From the NCBI RefSeq assembly GCF_009807035.1, contig NZ_WUBI01000002.1:62001-126000 (forward strand): DNA of 64,000 bases. The letters are read 5' to 3'. This stretch comes from Paenibacillus dendrobii (lineage in GTDB: Bacteria; Bacillota; Bacilli; Paenibacillales; Paenibacillaceae). The notes under the pieces were generated by a model, which was not told where the DNA came from, made no database searches, and worked only from the letters and a program-made list of their open reading frames with translations. Positions 26,322-34,904 of the stretch are shown piece by piece (within the stretch, counting starts at the first letter, position 1; each line of letters begins with the position of its first letter). Position numbers and translations under genes: made by a program.

Positions 26322-26543
26322 TCAATCCTGCCAATCCTTGACATTCCGCTCTTTTACAGGGATCCCGTCCAGTCTGTCGACCGGAGAAATAAACGGTCTA
26401 AGCGGCCGGATATGCAATGCAGCCTGAAAGAAGATTAATGCCGCGATCAGAAAGATCAGCAGTATTTTGGTGAATTTACCCGCTTGCATGTTTAGACGGT
26501 CAAATAACAATAGATACTGTCTGATCTTTTCCTTTTCATCCAT
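26322..26543 (-). CDS. Small membrane protein, YpfB position
   Basis: 73 aa: a charged N-terminal helix (DEKEKIRQYLLLFDRLN), one transmembrane segment (ILLIFLIAALIFFQAALHI) and a polar tail. The ATG at 26543 follows GGGAG. It lies directly after the PilZ gene, where B. subtilis has the small membrane gene ypfB. The equivalence rests on position and topology only. Confidence 0.65.
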   Translation of the reverse strand: MDEKEKIRQYLLLFDRLNMQAGKFTKILLIFLIAALIFFQAALHIRPLRPFISPVDRLDGIPVKERNVKDWQD

Positions 26544-26627
26544 CAAAATACACTCCCGGATTTTTCCTATTAATGTTTCCGGGAATCGTCATTTTTATTC
26601 GAAGGATTCAATTGAAACAAGCGTACA

Positions 26628-27278
26628 TTAACGTCTGAAATCAAACTGGCGTTCGAAGCAGTATCGGATCAGCTTTTGGCGTTCCATATCCGCGATCGCC
26701 GTAAATTTAACCATCACGATTTTACGCCCGTTTTCGAGCACCTTGATCCGGACGATTTCACCGTTAAAAGGTACATGTTCAATGCTTCCATTTTTATATG
26801 GAACCAGAACCCAGCAGGACACGCCATCTCCTTCCGACACGCGATGGTTGGCATCGCAATAGAAGGATAGTCCCCCGCCTCCCACATCATCGGTTCGTGC
26901 TACGAAGCGGAGCATCTTGTCCGTTTTGACCGCTACTTCAAGCTCCGCATGAACGCGCAAAAAGCTGCGGCGCTGGATTTTGCTGATGGAGTCCGGCTCC
27001 GGACGACGAATTCGAACCATTCGTATCATGTCTTCTTTGAAACCAAAGACATACGAGTTGAAATAATTCTTGATGCCGCCTTCGCTCATAAAGAATATGG
27101 ATAGCTCGTCCCCGATAAACAGCCGCTTGAGCCGCCCGGTTCCCTCCTGCATCGGCACCTCGATGAGAATCGAATCTTCGTCCATATCCCCGATTCGGGA
27201 TTTATATTGGACGACCGCTTCTTTTTCATCTCCCGAATCTACGCTAATAAACAATAAGTCACCTATTTTAGGATACAA
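26628..27278 (-). CDS. PilZ-domain c-di-GMP receptor protein (YpfA/YcgR family)
   Basis: 216 aa, YcgR-type N-terminal beta domain (residues 1-100) followed by a PilZ domain. The RxxxR-type c-di-GMP motif is QRRSFLR. The second motif, usually D/NxSxxG, reads DDVGGGGLSF, with Gly in place of Ser. The equivalent B. subtilis protein slows flagellar rotation on binding c-di-GMP. The start is TTG at 27278 with GGCGGTGA upstream. It is located between ypeB and a YpfB-like gene as in B. subtilis. Confidence 0.88.
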   Translation of the reverse strand: MYPKIGDLLFISVDSGDEKEAVVQYKSRIGDMDEDSILIEVPMQEGTGRLKRLFIGDELSIFFMSEGGIKNYFNSYVFGFKEDMIRMVRIRRPEPDSISKIQRRSFLRVHAELEVAVKTDKMLRFVARTDDVGGGGLSFYCDANHRVSEGDGVSCWVLVPYKNGSIEHVPFNGEIVRIKVLENGRKIVMVKFTAIADMERQKLIRYCFERQFDFRR

Positions 27279-27361
27279 AGAAGTTCACCGCCAGCTCATA
27301 AATTAACCGCATATCCTGATTATACCATGACTTTGGATACAGGTAAGCGTGTTTTTAAACG

Positions 27362-27393
27362 AAAAAAAGAAGCCTCTTTGCGTAAAAGGCTTC
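27362..27393 (-). terminator. Terminator of ypeB
   Basis: GAAGCCTTTT and AAGAGGCTTC arms (with one G-T pair) around a short loop, then seven T on the minus strand. It lies 24 nt after the ypeB stop. Confidence 0.87.
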
Positions 27394-27416
27394 CTCTAAG
27401 CTGGTATAAAAGTCAT

Positions 27417-28778
27417 TTATTTTACAGCCGCCTGCCGATCTGAGGATTTCAGCTCTTCTACAACTTTTTCAGAGCCGTCGTTTGCGTCCATGTACAAGCG
27501 GTATCTTGATCCATTAATATTTCCACCAAATTCGTAGCATAGCGTTTCTTTGGATTGATCATCCTTAATAAGCGCTGTACGGCTGTAAGTTTCTTTGAAT
27601 TCCGGATTAATCTTCTTCCGGACTTCATCCATGGTCATCTTCGGCTTAGGTATTTGGCGTTTGCCTTTATGCTCGTATACATAGTCGCTTGCCTGGAAGC
27701 CGGTTACTTCCCCATTGTCCAGACCGACACGAACCGTGATTTTTTCCGGATAGATCAGCACGCCATCTTGTGTACTGACGTATGTCAGATTGCCCATATT
27801 ACTGTATTGATCCGCGGTGACTGCCGTCATGTCCTTGTAGCCTTTTTTGGCCAGGAACTGGTCTGCTTTTTCTTTGGCCTGTTTGATCGTCACGGATTTC
27901 TTTCCGATTTTGCGGTTATCGTGATAGCTGATCAACAGACCGCCTTTTTTAGTAAAATCCATCGAAATGACAGCCGGCAGGTTTTGGGATTTCACGGTAG
28001 CCGTATAGGATTCCCAATCCGTCCCCTTGCCGTTTTCAGTAACCTGAATCGATGCATTCGCACCCGCATCCGCAAATTTGGCTGCCTTGCGTTTGATATC
28101 CTCTTTGGATACCGCAACGCCGGACAACATCTTCACGGAACGCTTGTCGTACATGCTCGATACGGCTGGCCCCCAGTTCAATTCGGGGTATTCCCCAACA
28201 CGCTTGTCAACGGTCTTAAAGCCGTCAATAATCGTGTTATCCAGAGCCTTATCTTCGGATGCCATTGCACTCTCCACATCCATCCAGCGGAGGCGGTTCT
28301 GAATGACCTTGCTCTGAACGGTCTGGAGGTCCTTAGTGATGTCAGACGAATTCTTATAGAGGACTTTCAGGTTCTTCATTTCGTCCTCCGTCAGAGGCTC
28401 CTTGTCCAAATTCCGCATGGAGGTCTGATAGGAAAAATTTGAAATCCGGGACAGGAAATCCTCGGTTTTATTAAAAGGGAGCATGGTTAGCGGCAGTTGG
28501 TTGATTTCATTCTGGGCTTCACTCGTCAACCTCCATACATTGATAAGCCCCTTACGGTGCATCGCATTGGAGGTAGAACTGACCGCAAGTGTATTGCCAA
28601 GCTCACTATGCAGGCGGTCCATATGATAGGACAAATCATGGAATGCCCGTTGGTACTGGTTTTCCGCTTTAATCAGAATCGAGTTTTTTTCCTGGTTCTC
28701 TTGATACCCCCACACGAAAGCCCCGATCATAAAGAGGGTAACGATGGGAAACAAAACAGCGCTTAGTCGCTTGTACAT
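27417..28778 (-). CDS. ypeB: Germination protein YpeB
   Basis: Spore-membrane protein needed to hold and protect the cortex-lytic enzyme SleB, 453 aa. It has an N-terminal signal anchor (LSAVLFPIVTLFMIGAFVWGY), a helical region (residues 30-200) and C-terminal PepSY-type repeats (KQAKEKADQFLAKKGY, MTMDEVRKKINPEF). AAGGAG precedes the ATG by about 12 nt. In B. subtilis it is cotranscribed behind sleB; no sleB is present upstream here. Expected to be expressed in the forespore, although no clear sigma-G promoter was found. Confidence 0.94.
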   Translation of the reverse strand: MYKRLSAVLFPIVTLFMIGAFVWGYQENQEKNSILIKAENQYQRAFHDLSYHMDRLHSELGNTLAVSSTSNAMHRKGLINVWRLTSEAQNEINQLPLTMLPFNKTEDFLSRISNFSYQTSMRNLDKEPLTEDEMKNLKVLYKNSSDITKDLQTVQSKVIQNRLRWMDVESAMASEDKALDNTIIDGFKTVDKRVGEYPELNWGPAVSSMYDKRSVKMLSGVAVSKEDIKRKAAKFADAGANASIQVTENGKGTDWESYTATVKSQNLPAVISMDFTKKGGLLISYHDNRKIGKKSVTIKQAKEKADQFLAKKGYKDMTAVTADQYSNMGNLTYVSTQDGVLIYPEKITVRVGLDNGEVTGFQASDYVYEHKGKRQIPKPKMTMDEVRKKINPEFKETYSRTALIKDDQSKETLCYEFGGNINGSRYRLYMDANDGSEKVVEELKSSDRQAAVK

Positions 28779-28867
28779 AATTGCTCAAGTCTCCTTCCTT
28801 CAACTGAATAGATCAAACCAAGGCCTGAGGCGCTCACGACTGATTTTGATCCATCTACTATATAAAA

Positions 28868-28910
28868 TGAACTAAAGATAAGCCTTGCGTTTCCTTGATT
28901 CTTTAGTTCA
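28868..28910. repeat. Perfect 10-bp inverted repeat upstream of ypeB
   Basis: TGAACTAAAG at 28868-28877 and CTTTAGTTCA at 28901-28910 with 23 nt between. It may be a weak terminator for the small gene at 29031 (followed on the minus strand by TTTTATAT) or an operator for ypeB. Confidence 0.55.
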
Positions 28911-29030
28911 ATTTATATGGTTGCTGCTGTTAGTTTGACAAGAAGAAAGGAGTCTTATGCATCATATGGCAGGACTTCAGAATATTTGGTTCCCTACAGG
29001 AAAAAGCTTGTCAGCGGATGTTCAGCCGTT

Positions 29031-29180
29031 CTAAACAGGCAGTTCTTCGATATCGAACAAATTTTTGTTGTTGCAAAGACATTGCTTGAAGCCCGTCTCG
29101 ATCCGTCCACGGTCTCTTTTTCCTCTTAAAATAAACCGTTCTCCGCACTGCTTGCACACAATCGTTACTTTGACACGCAA
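29031..29180 (-). CDS. Small zinc-ribbon-like protein, unknown function
   Basis: 49 aa from a TTG at 29180 preceded by ATGGAGGG at good spacing. The sequence has VCKQCGERFILRG, a basic stretch (KRDRGR) and FKQCLCNN, giving CxxC and CxC pairs that could bind one zinc. A longer frame opens at 29213 without a ribosome site. It lies between prsW and ypeB, exactly where sleB stands in B. subtilis. The Cys pairs and basic middle suggest nucleic acid binding; this is inference. Confidence 0.65.
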   Translation of the reverse strand: MRVKVTIVCKQCGERFILRGKRDRGRIETGFKQCLCNNKNLFDIEELPV

Positions 29181-29250
29181 AAAGGGCACCCTCCATCCAT
29201 ATGAATTTTCCAAAATTGGAATCTCGTAGGATCAAGTGTGCCCATTAAAT

Positions 29251-29946
29251 TTAGGTGTTAACCTCTTCTTCTCGTTTGAGAAAACGAAATGGTGAGCGGT
29301 TGTTGGCCCGGTATACTTTCCCCATCCCCCCGTACCACAGAAAAGCCATCAACGGTACGATAAACCAGAGCCAGTACTGGGTCATGGTCGCTAGAATCAG
29401 ATCATATACACCATGCCAAAACCATGGAATGAACATCGAGTACGCTAAGAAACGCTTCGCTTTGGCTCCGGTGGAGAAACGGGCGCGTCCCAAATAATAC
29501 CCCATCATCACGCCAAACATGGCATGGCCTGAAACCGGAAGCAGCGCCCGCAGGAACATCGCTCCAATGGAAGCATGGCTGTACCAGGCATACATCACAT
29601 TTTCGACTGTGGCAAATCCAAGTGAAATAGCCACCGCGTATACGATACCGTCATATGGCTCGTCGAATTCCGTATGATTGTAAATCATATGATACAGGAC
29701 AAACCATTTCAGGAACTCCTCAACGAAAGATGAGATAACGAATGACTCTATATAGGGATTGCCCCCAAAGCCGTTCGTCATCCCCCGCTGTATGATCAGC
29801 ACGGGGACAACAATCAGGAACCCGAGCACAAACACCTTAATCACCATCATGAGCGGCTCTTGCTCGTATCTGTCCTTCAAATAAAAATACGTTAAAAGGG
29901 CGAGACCCGGCGCTAGCGCCGAAGCTATGACTGAGAACCAAAGCAC
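29251..29946 (-). CDS. prsW: Intramembrane glutamic protease PrsW
   Basis: Membrane protease, 231 aa with about seven helices, which in B. subtilis makes the site-1 cut of the anti-sigma factor RsiW. Conserved elements are Glu76-Glu77 (FVEEFLKW), FATVENVMY, SGHAMFGVMMGYYLG and PWFWHGVYD, together the M82/CPBP-like active site. The start is GTG at 29946 behind GGGGGAAAG. The substrate here is unknown because no rsiW-like gene is in the window. Confidence 0.93.
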   Translation of the reverse strand: MLWFSVIASALAPGLALLTYFYLKDRYEQEPLMMVIKVFVLGFLIVVPVLIIQRGMTNGFGGNPYIESFVISSFVEEFLKWFVLYHMIYNHTEFDEPYDGIVYAVAISLGFATVENVMYAWYSHASIGAMFLRALLPVSGHAMFGVMMGYYLGRARFSTGAKAKRFLAYSMFIPWFWHGVYDLILATMTQYWLWFIVPLMAFLWYGGMGKVYRANNRSPFRFLKREEEVNT

Positions 29947-30033
29947 CGTTTCTTTCCCCCTTTTCCGTGTTTTTATCGTCTGAAAAGCAATTCATCCCAT
30001 GACATGAATGTTCATGGGATGACCGCGTCCATT

Positions 30034-30648
30034 TTAATCCTGTCGTTTGAAATGCTCACGAATTACTGCAATTGCATTCTCCTGCATGACAACCTTACCA
30101 TATTCGTCGAGAACGGCTTCGGTGTAAGAAGCAGCTTCCCCGTATTCAGCCAATACAGCTATAAGTGAAGGATGCTTGCTGGAATCGATCTGTTCAGGAT
30201 CCATGTACAGCACCCATTTATCTTTATAATGGTAAAGACGGCCTGCCTCGGTAATATGACCGCCAAGAACATGCGCAGCTTCGATCAGCACTTCAAAATC
30301 ATTGAAAGCATACACGATAGTATCGCTCTGCTCTAAGGTCACTTCCATTTCATATACTTCTTCAGGGAGCTCATCTTCCCCTAAGTGGCTGTAATGCTGA
30401 TGATCATATTTTCCTCGGGTCACGATGACGACCATGCCTTGAGCAGGCAGAGCAAATACTTCTACAGCGAGCGGTCCGGTTGCGTCAAAACCGAGTTCGT
30501 TATAGGCTTGATCCATCATTTCGGTGAACAGCTCATGGACCTTGGGAAGTTCCTGCCACATGTCTTCCTTCTGGATTCCGCGCTCACTCAGATCGTCGAA
30601 CGTGAGGAAAATCCGTATCTTATCTGAGCTCAATCGTTCTATTTTCAT
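30034..30648 (-). CDS. ypbH: MecA-family adaptor protein (YpbH-like)
   Basis: Adaptor that hands substrates to ClpC, 204 aa. The N-terminal domain (MKIERLSSDKIRIFLTFDDL, ERGI) binds the substrate in known MecA, and the C-terminal domain (FNDFEVLIEAAHVL, YHYKDKWVLYMD, AVLAEYGEAA) binds the ClpC N-domain. The ATG at 30648 follows GAGGAGGATCC. Its position near ypbG/ypbE/ypbD-like genes suggests the YpbH paralogue rather than MecA itself, so the symbol is tentative. Confidence 0.88.
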   Translation of the reverse strand: MKIERLSSDKIRIFLTFDDLSERGIQKEDMWQELPKVHELFTEMMDQAYNELGFDATGPLAVEVFALPAQGMVVIVTRGKYDHQHYSHLGEDELPEEVYEMEVTLEQSDTIVYAFNDFEVLIEAAHVLGGHITEAGRLYHYKDKWVLYMDPEQIDSSKHPSLIAVLAEYGEAASYTEAVLDEYGKVVMQENAIAVIREHFKRQD

Positions 30649-30773
30649 GACAGGATCCTCCTCTGCAAGCAATGATATAACAAATTATGATGTCTCCCCT
30701 AATGTGTGCTGAAAATAGTTCTATGTAAGTATGTTATCATTATATAACCAGAAATGCACGCTGTAAAATAGAC

Positions 30774-30816
30774 AAAAAAAGAATCATTTTAAGCGTCATC
30801 CGCAGAAAATGATTCT
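30774..30816 (-). terminator. Terminator of the gene at 30834
   Basis: A perfect 11-bp stem AGAATCATTTT with its complement, a 15-nt loop and seven T on the minus strand. Confidence 0.88.
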
Positions 30817-30833
30817 AATGGCTTCCGATTCGT

Positions 30834-31139
30834 TTACAAACCAGGTATGACCGTATTTGTTTCCTTCATGATCATGTCCACTTCTCTTTTCACATCAGGA
30901 TTGCTGTTGATAAACTCATTGATCTGCTTCATGCTTTCATCCTTCGAATGCGATTGGGCATGATGGTTGCTGCTGTGGCCTCCGGCGCTGCTTGTTCCGA
31001 GGGAACCTATGGCACCGATATCCATCATTTTACCCGCATTTTGAGTGATTGCGGAAGTGATCGAGCCTTTGTTTTTGGACATAATGGCTGTGGCTGCAGC
31101 ACCAATGAGCACACCGCTTATAAATGACGAAGTATTCAC
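30834..31139 (-). CDS. Small hypothetical protein with Gly/Ala-rich N-terminal helix
   Basis: 101 aa from a GTG at 31139, with AAGGAGG 8 nt upstream; the ATG-type extension to 31169 runs through the ribosome site. The N-terminus (SSFISGVLIGAAATAIMSKNKG) resembles the membrane-associated start of YtxH-type proteins, then comes a His/Ser-rich linker (GGHSSNHHAQSHSKD) and a helix. Family uncertain. Divergent from the deacetylase gene, with 93 bp between the two starts. Confidence 0.7.
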   Translation of the reverse strand: MNTSSFISGVLIGAAATAIMSKNKGSITSAITQNAGKMMDIGAIGSLGTSSAGGHSSNHHAQSHSKDESMKQINEFINSNPDVKREVDMIMKETNTVIPGL

Positions 31140-31232
31140 AATTACAACCTCCTTATGTGATAAAATCAAGTGTATTGTTCGCGGAAAAGGGCTTTCCCAT
31201 GCGGCATAAAAACAGGAAAGTGAGATGGAAAA

Positions 31233-32171
31233 ATGGTTAAAAAGACAGCTGCGCTTCTTCTTGTAACTGCCTTGTTGTTAAGCGCATGCGGCGAAAAAAG
31301 TGAAAAGACCACCGACACAGCTGCTCCTAGCGCATCCACTCAAGACAGCAGCGATAAAACGACTTCCGCCAATCAAGATCCTCCAAAGGACTCCGTAACG
31401 GAAAACGGAAGCACCAGCGAAGATGCGGGCGAATCCGATAACAATAATTCGGGATTGAGTGATGATGCAGCGAAGACAGACAGCCCAGATCCGGAAGCTT
31501 CAGGTCAGAACAACGAAACCGCCGTTCCATTGAAGTACCACATGAATAAGGCTTATAATATTGTTCCTAACGAAGAGGGCACTGAGAAAAAGGTCGTTTT
31601 GCTGACCTTCGATGACGGCCCCAAAAAAACCGAATGGATCAACAGCTTAATCGATACGCTGGACAAGCATCATGCCAAAGCAATTTTCTTTGTCAACGGC
31701 TACCGCGTCAAAGAAAATCCGGATCTGCTTAAGTTAATTCACGATCGCGGACAGATCATCGGCAATCACAGCTGGGATCACATTTCCTTGCGTAAGGAGC
31801 CTGAAGCAAAGGTCAAGAAACAGATCGAAGACGTGCAAAAAATTGTGAAGGACACCATTGGAGAATCACCGGTCTTTTTCCGCCCGCCATTCGGTGAAGG
31901 AGGAGACATCGGCAAAAAGATCGCCAAGGAAAATGGTCTGCTCTACATGACGTGGTCCAACGGCTCATTGGATTGGACCATGAAGTCTAAAGGAACTGAC
32001 AATCCCCAAAAAGTCATTCAAAACGTGCTGGATCAGCTGCATGCGGGAAGCAATATATTGATGCATGAGCTTCCATGGACCACCGAAGCGCTTGATCAAC
32101 TTCTCACCAAGTTGGAGGGCAAAGGGTATACTTTCGTTGATCCACGCAGCATTGAGCTTGAAATGAGATAA
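31233..32171 (+). CDS. Polysaccharide deacetylase lipoprotein (NodB family)
   Basis: 312 aa. The signal peptide has the lipobox LSAC (Cys19), then a 70-residue Ser/Thr/Asp-rich linker, then a NodB domain: TFDDGP (motif 1 with the catalytic and metal Asp), HSWDH (metal His pair), RPPFGEGG, WSNGSLDW and HELPWT. A carbohydrate esterase family 4 enzyme, probably acting on peptidoglycan or another N-acetylated cell-wall glycan outside the membrane. One of few plus-strand genes; it ends in a hairpin shared with the convergent phosphoesterase gene. Confidence 0.93.
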   Translation: MVKKTAALLLVTALLLSACGEKSEKTTDTAAPSASTQDSSDKTTSANQDPPKDSVTENGSTSEDAGESDNNNSGLSDDAAKTDSPDPEASGQNNETAVPLKYHMNKAYNIVPNEEGTEKKVVLLTFDDGPKKTEWINSLIDTLDKHHAKAIFFVNGYRVKENPDLLKLIHDRGQIIGNHSWDHISLRKEPEAKVKKQIEDVQKIVKDTIGESPVFFRPPFGEGGDIGKKIAKENGLLYMTWSNGSLDWTMKSKGTDNPQKVIQNVLDQLHAGSNILMHELPWTTEALDQLLTKLEGKGYTFVDPRSIELEMR

Positions 32172-32190
32172 AAATAAAGGTTCGAAATGC

Positions 32191-32234
32191 AAAAAAGACA
32201 CCTGCACCGCTCATTACGGTTAGGGTGTCTTTTT
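32191..32234. terminator. Bidirectional terminator between convergent genes
   Basis: AAAAAGACACC and its exact complement around an 18-nt interval, giving T-runs on both strands. It serves the plus-strand deacetylase and the minus-strand phosphoesterase. Confidence 0.88.
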
Positions 32235-32267
32235 CGCATATACAAGTTTCGATATTTCGATATCCAA

Positions 32268-33110
32268 TTACTCAACTGCCGCGTGCTTTTTTAGCTGAAT
32301 AAGGTGCATTTCCGCAGGACAGCATAATCGCAGCGTGACACGCCTGTTGCCGAATCCCCTGCTGATTAACATTTGGGGTCTCTTCACCTTAGAATGAGGT
32401 TGATACCATCTAAACCAGCCGCAATCGTATTTTCGGTAAAATGCATTGAGCCGGACGGCTCCAATCCATGGCAGTCTAATCTGCCCGCCGTGCGTGTGTC
32501 CTGCTAGGATCAAATCGGCTGGTTTATCGGGTACATACCGGAGCCACGCGGGATCATGCACGACGACGATCCGGCATAATTCATGATGGCTCTGCCATAA
32601 TTCCGGCAGCTCCGGATATCCTTCCCGCTTGTTCCGCGGCTGATCAATGCCAGTAAGGCATATGTGCTTTCCGTCCCGTTCCAACAGTACATTTTCGTCC
32701 CTCAGAAGAGTCCCGCCGGATTCCCGCATCAACCGCGCTACCCCTTCCGGATCGGCCTTCAAATCATGATTGCCGTATACTGCATACATCGGACCTATTT
32801 CCGATAAAATCTCCAAGTTAGCCTTCACTCGATCCAGAGGCACGTTTTTTTCCATAATATCTCCGCCGAGAATAACCAAATCGGCCTTGGCTTTAAATTC
32901 CTGCATGAATTCTTTTGAAAGCTTGCGCTTATGAATATCCGAAATAAAAAAGATCCGGCTCCCATCAAAGGCCTCCGGCAATCTATCCAATAAAACATCC
33001 GAAGATGTTACGGCATGAAGTCTCGCTTCATAGGACATTCTCGCAAAGATCACAACGCAGCATACCGCAATGATCCCTGCAATCCATAACAAAATCTCCT
33101 CTGTTACCAT
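32268..33110 (-). CDS. Membrane-anchored metallophosphoesterase (YpbG-like)
   Basis: 280 aa. One N-terminal membrane helix (ILLWIAGIIAVCCVVIFA), then a calcineurin-like domain with all metal motifs: SDIH, GGDIM, GNHD, VVHDP and GHTHGGQ. The ATG at 33110 follows GGAGG at a short spacing; the longer frame to 33146 overlaps the gene before. It belongs to the YaeI/YpbG type of envelope phosphoesterase; the substrate is not known (some relatives act on lipids). Overlaps the upstream gene by 7 bp. Confidence 0.9.
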   Translation of the reverse strand: MVTEEILLWIAGIIAVCCVVIFARMSYEARLHAVTSSDVLLDRLPEAFDGSRIFFISDIHKRKLSKEFMQEFKAKADLVILGGDIMEKNVPLDRVKANLEILSEIGPMYAVYGNHDLKADPEGVARLMRESGGTLLRDENVLLERDGKHICLTGIDQPRNKREGYPELPELWQSHHELCRIVVVHDPAWLRYVPDKPADLILAGHTHGGQIRLPWIGAVRLNAFYRKYDCGWFRWYQPHSKVKRPQMLISRGFGNRRVTLRLCCPAEMHLIQLKKHAAVE

Positions 33111-33577
33111 AGATCCTCCAATGGAGGAGCGCCCTTCACTCCCCAATACACAAGAAATGCTGTCAATACAAGAAAGAGAAAAAATAATGAGTTCGTGAAA
33201 TACTTACTGATCACATTTCTATGGGAGCCGTAGGTTTCGGTTCGGGCGGGCGCCGAATGAATATCCTCTTCAGTTCCCGCTTTTCCATCATGTCCGTTCT
33301 TATAACGTTCGGATCGTGAGCGGTAGGTCTGACTTGAATCCGCCGAATGGGAAGCTCTGGGCTCGCTCTCTCCCCGGGCCGGTTCTGCGACGCCTTTTCG
33401 TTCCTTCATTGAACGTACCCGGCTTAACGTCGGCGCGGCTGTAGATTTCTTCTCTTCTCTGCGAATTTTGGACGATTTCGTCTTCAGTTCTTCGTCTGGA
33501 GAAAGAGGGGGCTTTTTTGATTGGTTTTTTTTTCGGTTTCTGTTATAAGTTTCAACTCTGCTTAATTCACTACTCAT
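33104..33577 (-). CDS. Single-pass membrane protein, YpbE position
   Basis: 157 aa. About 115 residues of highly charged, low-complexity sequence (Arg, Lys, Ser, Glu), then one transmembrane segment (FFLFLVLTAFLVYWGV) close to the C-terminus. The ATG at 33577 follows GGAGGGAATC and overlaps the upstream CAAX-protease stop (ATGA). No LysM domain like that of B. subtilis YpbE is visible, so equivalence is only positional. The disordered N-terminal part probably faces the cytoplasm. Confidence 0.75.
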   Translation of the reverse strand: MSSELSRVETYNRNRKKNQSKKPPLSPDEELKTKSSKIRREEKKSTAAPTLSRVRSMKERKGVAEPARGESEPRASHSADSSQTYRSRSERYKNGHDGKAGTEEDIHSAPARTETYGSHRNVISKYFTNSLFFLFLVLTAFLVYWGVKGAPPLEDLW

Positions 33578-34167
33578 GATTCCCTCCGAAATCGAATCAC
33601 TAATCCAGATATACAATCTATCGCAAAATGGCAAACCACTGGTGCCAGCAGGGTACCGGAATGTATGTAAATATATCCGAGACCATAACTACTCAGGAAT
33701 ACCCATCCTGTCGGGATCCAATGCTTCAAGTATCGCACGTGGATAACTGCGAACAAGATACTGGTCCAATAAGGTCCAAATGAATGCTGAACAGCGCCCC
33801 TGAACAACAGTTCTTCGCATACCGCTACGAGCGCAGCTATGAATACAATATGCCAAACCGGACGGTTTTGAAACAGCATATTGTTAATGCCTCCGTCATC
33901 CATCACTTCTTCAGGCGTAACTCTGGACACCAGAAAGTCGATGAGAAACATGATCGCTGCCAGCCCCAATCCCCATGCCACGAAATAGTCGCCTTTATGC
34001 GTTACAAATAATTCCAGGGGATTCCTTTTCTGAAATAAAATCCATATCAATCCGATAATGAGTGTAAGACCTTGTGTGATATAAAGATTGATCAGCAGCA
34101 GCCGGTCTGTCAGCTGTTCTGGTGTGGCCTGCTTGAGCTTGGGCGCACGGAATTTGAATTTTTTCAT
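33574..34167 (-). CDS. CPBP-family intramembrane protease (YpbD-like)
   Basis: 197 aa with about six hydrophobic helices. Motif 1 EELLFRG (Glu118-Glu119), a His in the FAVIHVRY helix and the later CHFAIDC motif define the CPBP/Rce1 (CAAX-processing-like) protease core. Glu119 and these His residues are the expected catalytic set. The 3' end overlaps the next gene by 4 bp, so the ypbD/ypbE/ypbG-like genes form one operon. Substrate unknown. Confidence 0.9.
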   Translation of the reverse strand: MKKFKFRAPKLKQATPEQLTDRLLLINLYITQGLTLIIGLIWILFQKRNPLELFVTHKGDYFVAWGLGLAAIMFLIDFLVSRVTPEEVMDDGGINNMLFQNRPVWHIVFIAALVAVCEELLFRGAVQHSFGPYWTSILFAVIHVRYLKHWIPTGWVFLSSYGLGYIYIHSGTLLAPVVCHFAIDCISGLVIRFRRES

Positions 34168-34869
34168 ATTATGCCTGCCTGTCTTTAGTTATTAAGCGAT
34201 GCGGATCATCACCATTTGAAGGAGTGCTAGAAAGAAAAACCGCCCCTCCCGTTTCGACCTTTACTTCAACCTGTCGTTCATATTCGCATGGACCGTGTTG
34301 GCATCAGCGTTTTTTGTCAGGAGTACAAAAAGAAGCTCATCGTCACTTCTATCATACCGTATTTTTGCCGTATCGGGAATTCAAGAGCGATTGGCTTAAA
34401 TACAACGAGCCGGCAAAACATGCAATAAAAGAGGAAAAGCAGGGAACAGACTAACATCTCGCCCATCTCACAGATGAGAATAAATAGGTGCTGAAGCCTC
34501 CCCGTTCGATGCCTCTAACCTACTGGCGCAGTCTCAAAATAAACACGCTGAAAAGCCTGCGACTCCTCAACAAGGCTGCTAAGTTCGCGGCTGTCCGTGT
34601 TTCCCAAACCCATGAAGTTATGCCTTCCTCAAAGCCCATAGTTTCACTTCTATCTCTTCAGGATACCATTAACTATATGCAAAAGAAAAATGCTGTGCAG
34701 CCGGATATCTTCCTCAGACTGAATCAGCATACGGAAGTAGTAAAATAAATCCCCGGATTCTGTTCTTATACGACTCATAAAATGTCATTTCTTAATAGAA
34801 TTTTTCTAAATATATCATAAAAATCATAGCAGATTTAACACTAGGGATTCAAGGAGACAAGTTTCCCTA
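34168..34869. other. 0.7 kb stretch without a supportable gene
   Basis: It lies between the divergent CPBP protease gene and the serA promoter. Two short plus-strand frames occur (34224-34454 and 34488-34748), but neither has a ribosome site or recognisable sequence. The end of the second (INYMQKKNAVQPDIFLRLNQ) looks more protein-like than the rest. The region might be a decayed gene or simply spacer. Confidence 0.4.
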
Positions 34870-34899
34870 TTGACAGGGGTTAGGGCGCCGTGATACATT
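34870..34899 (+). promoter_or_regulatory. Sigma-A promoter of the serA leader
   Basis: TTGACA (perfect), 18-nt spacer, TACATT (-10). Transcription would start near 34906, just before the T-box leader. Confidence 0.75.
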
Positions 34900-34904
34900 A
34901 TGAA

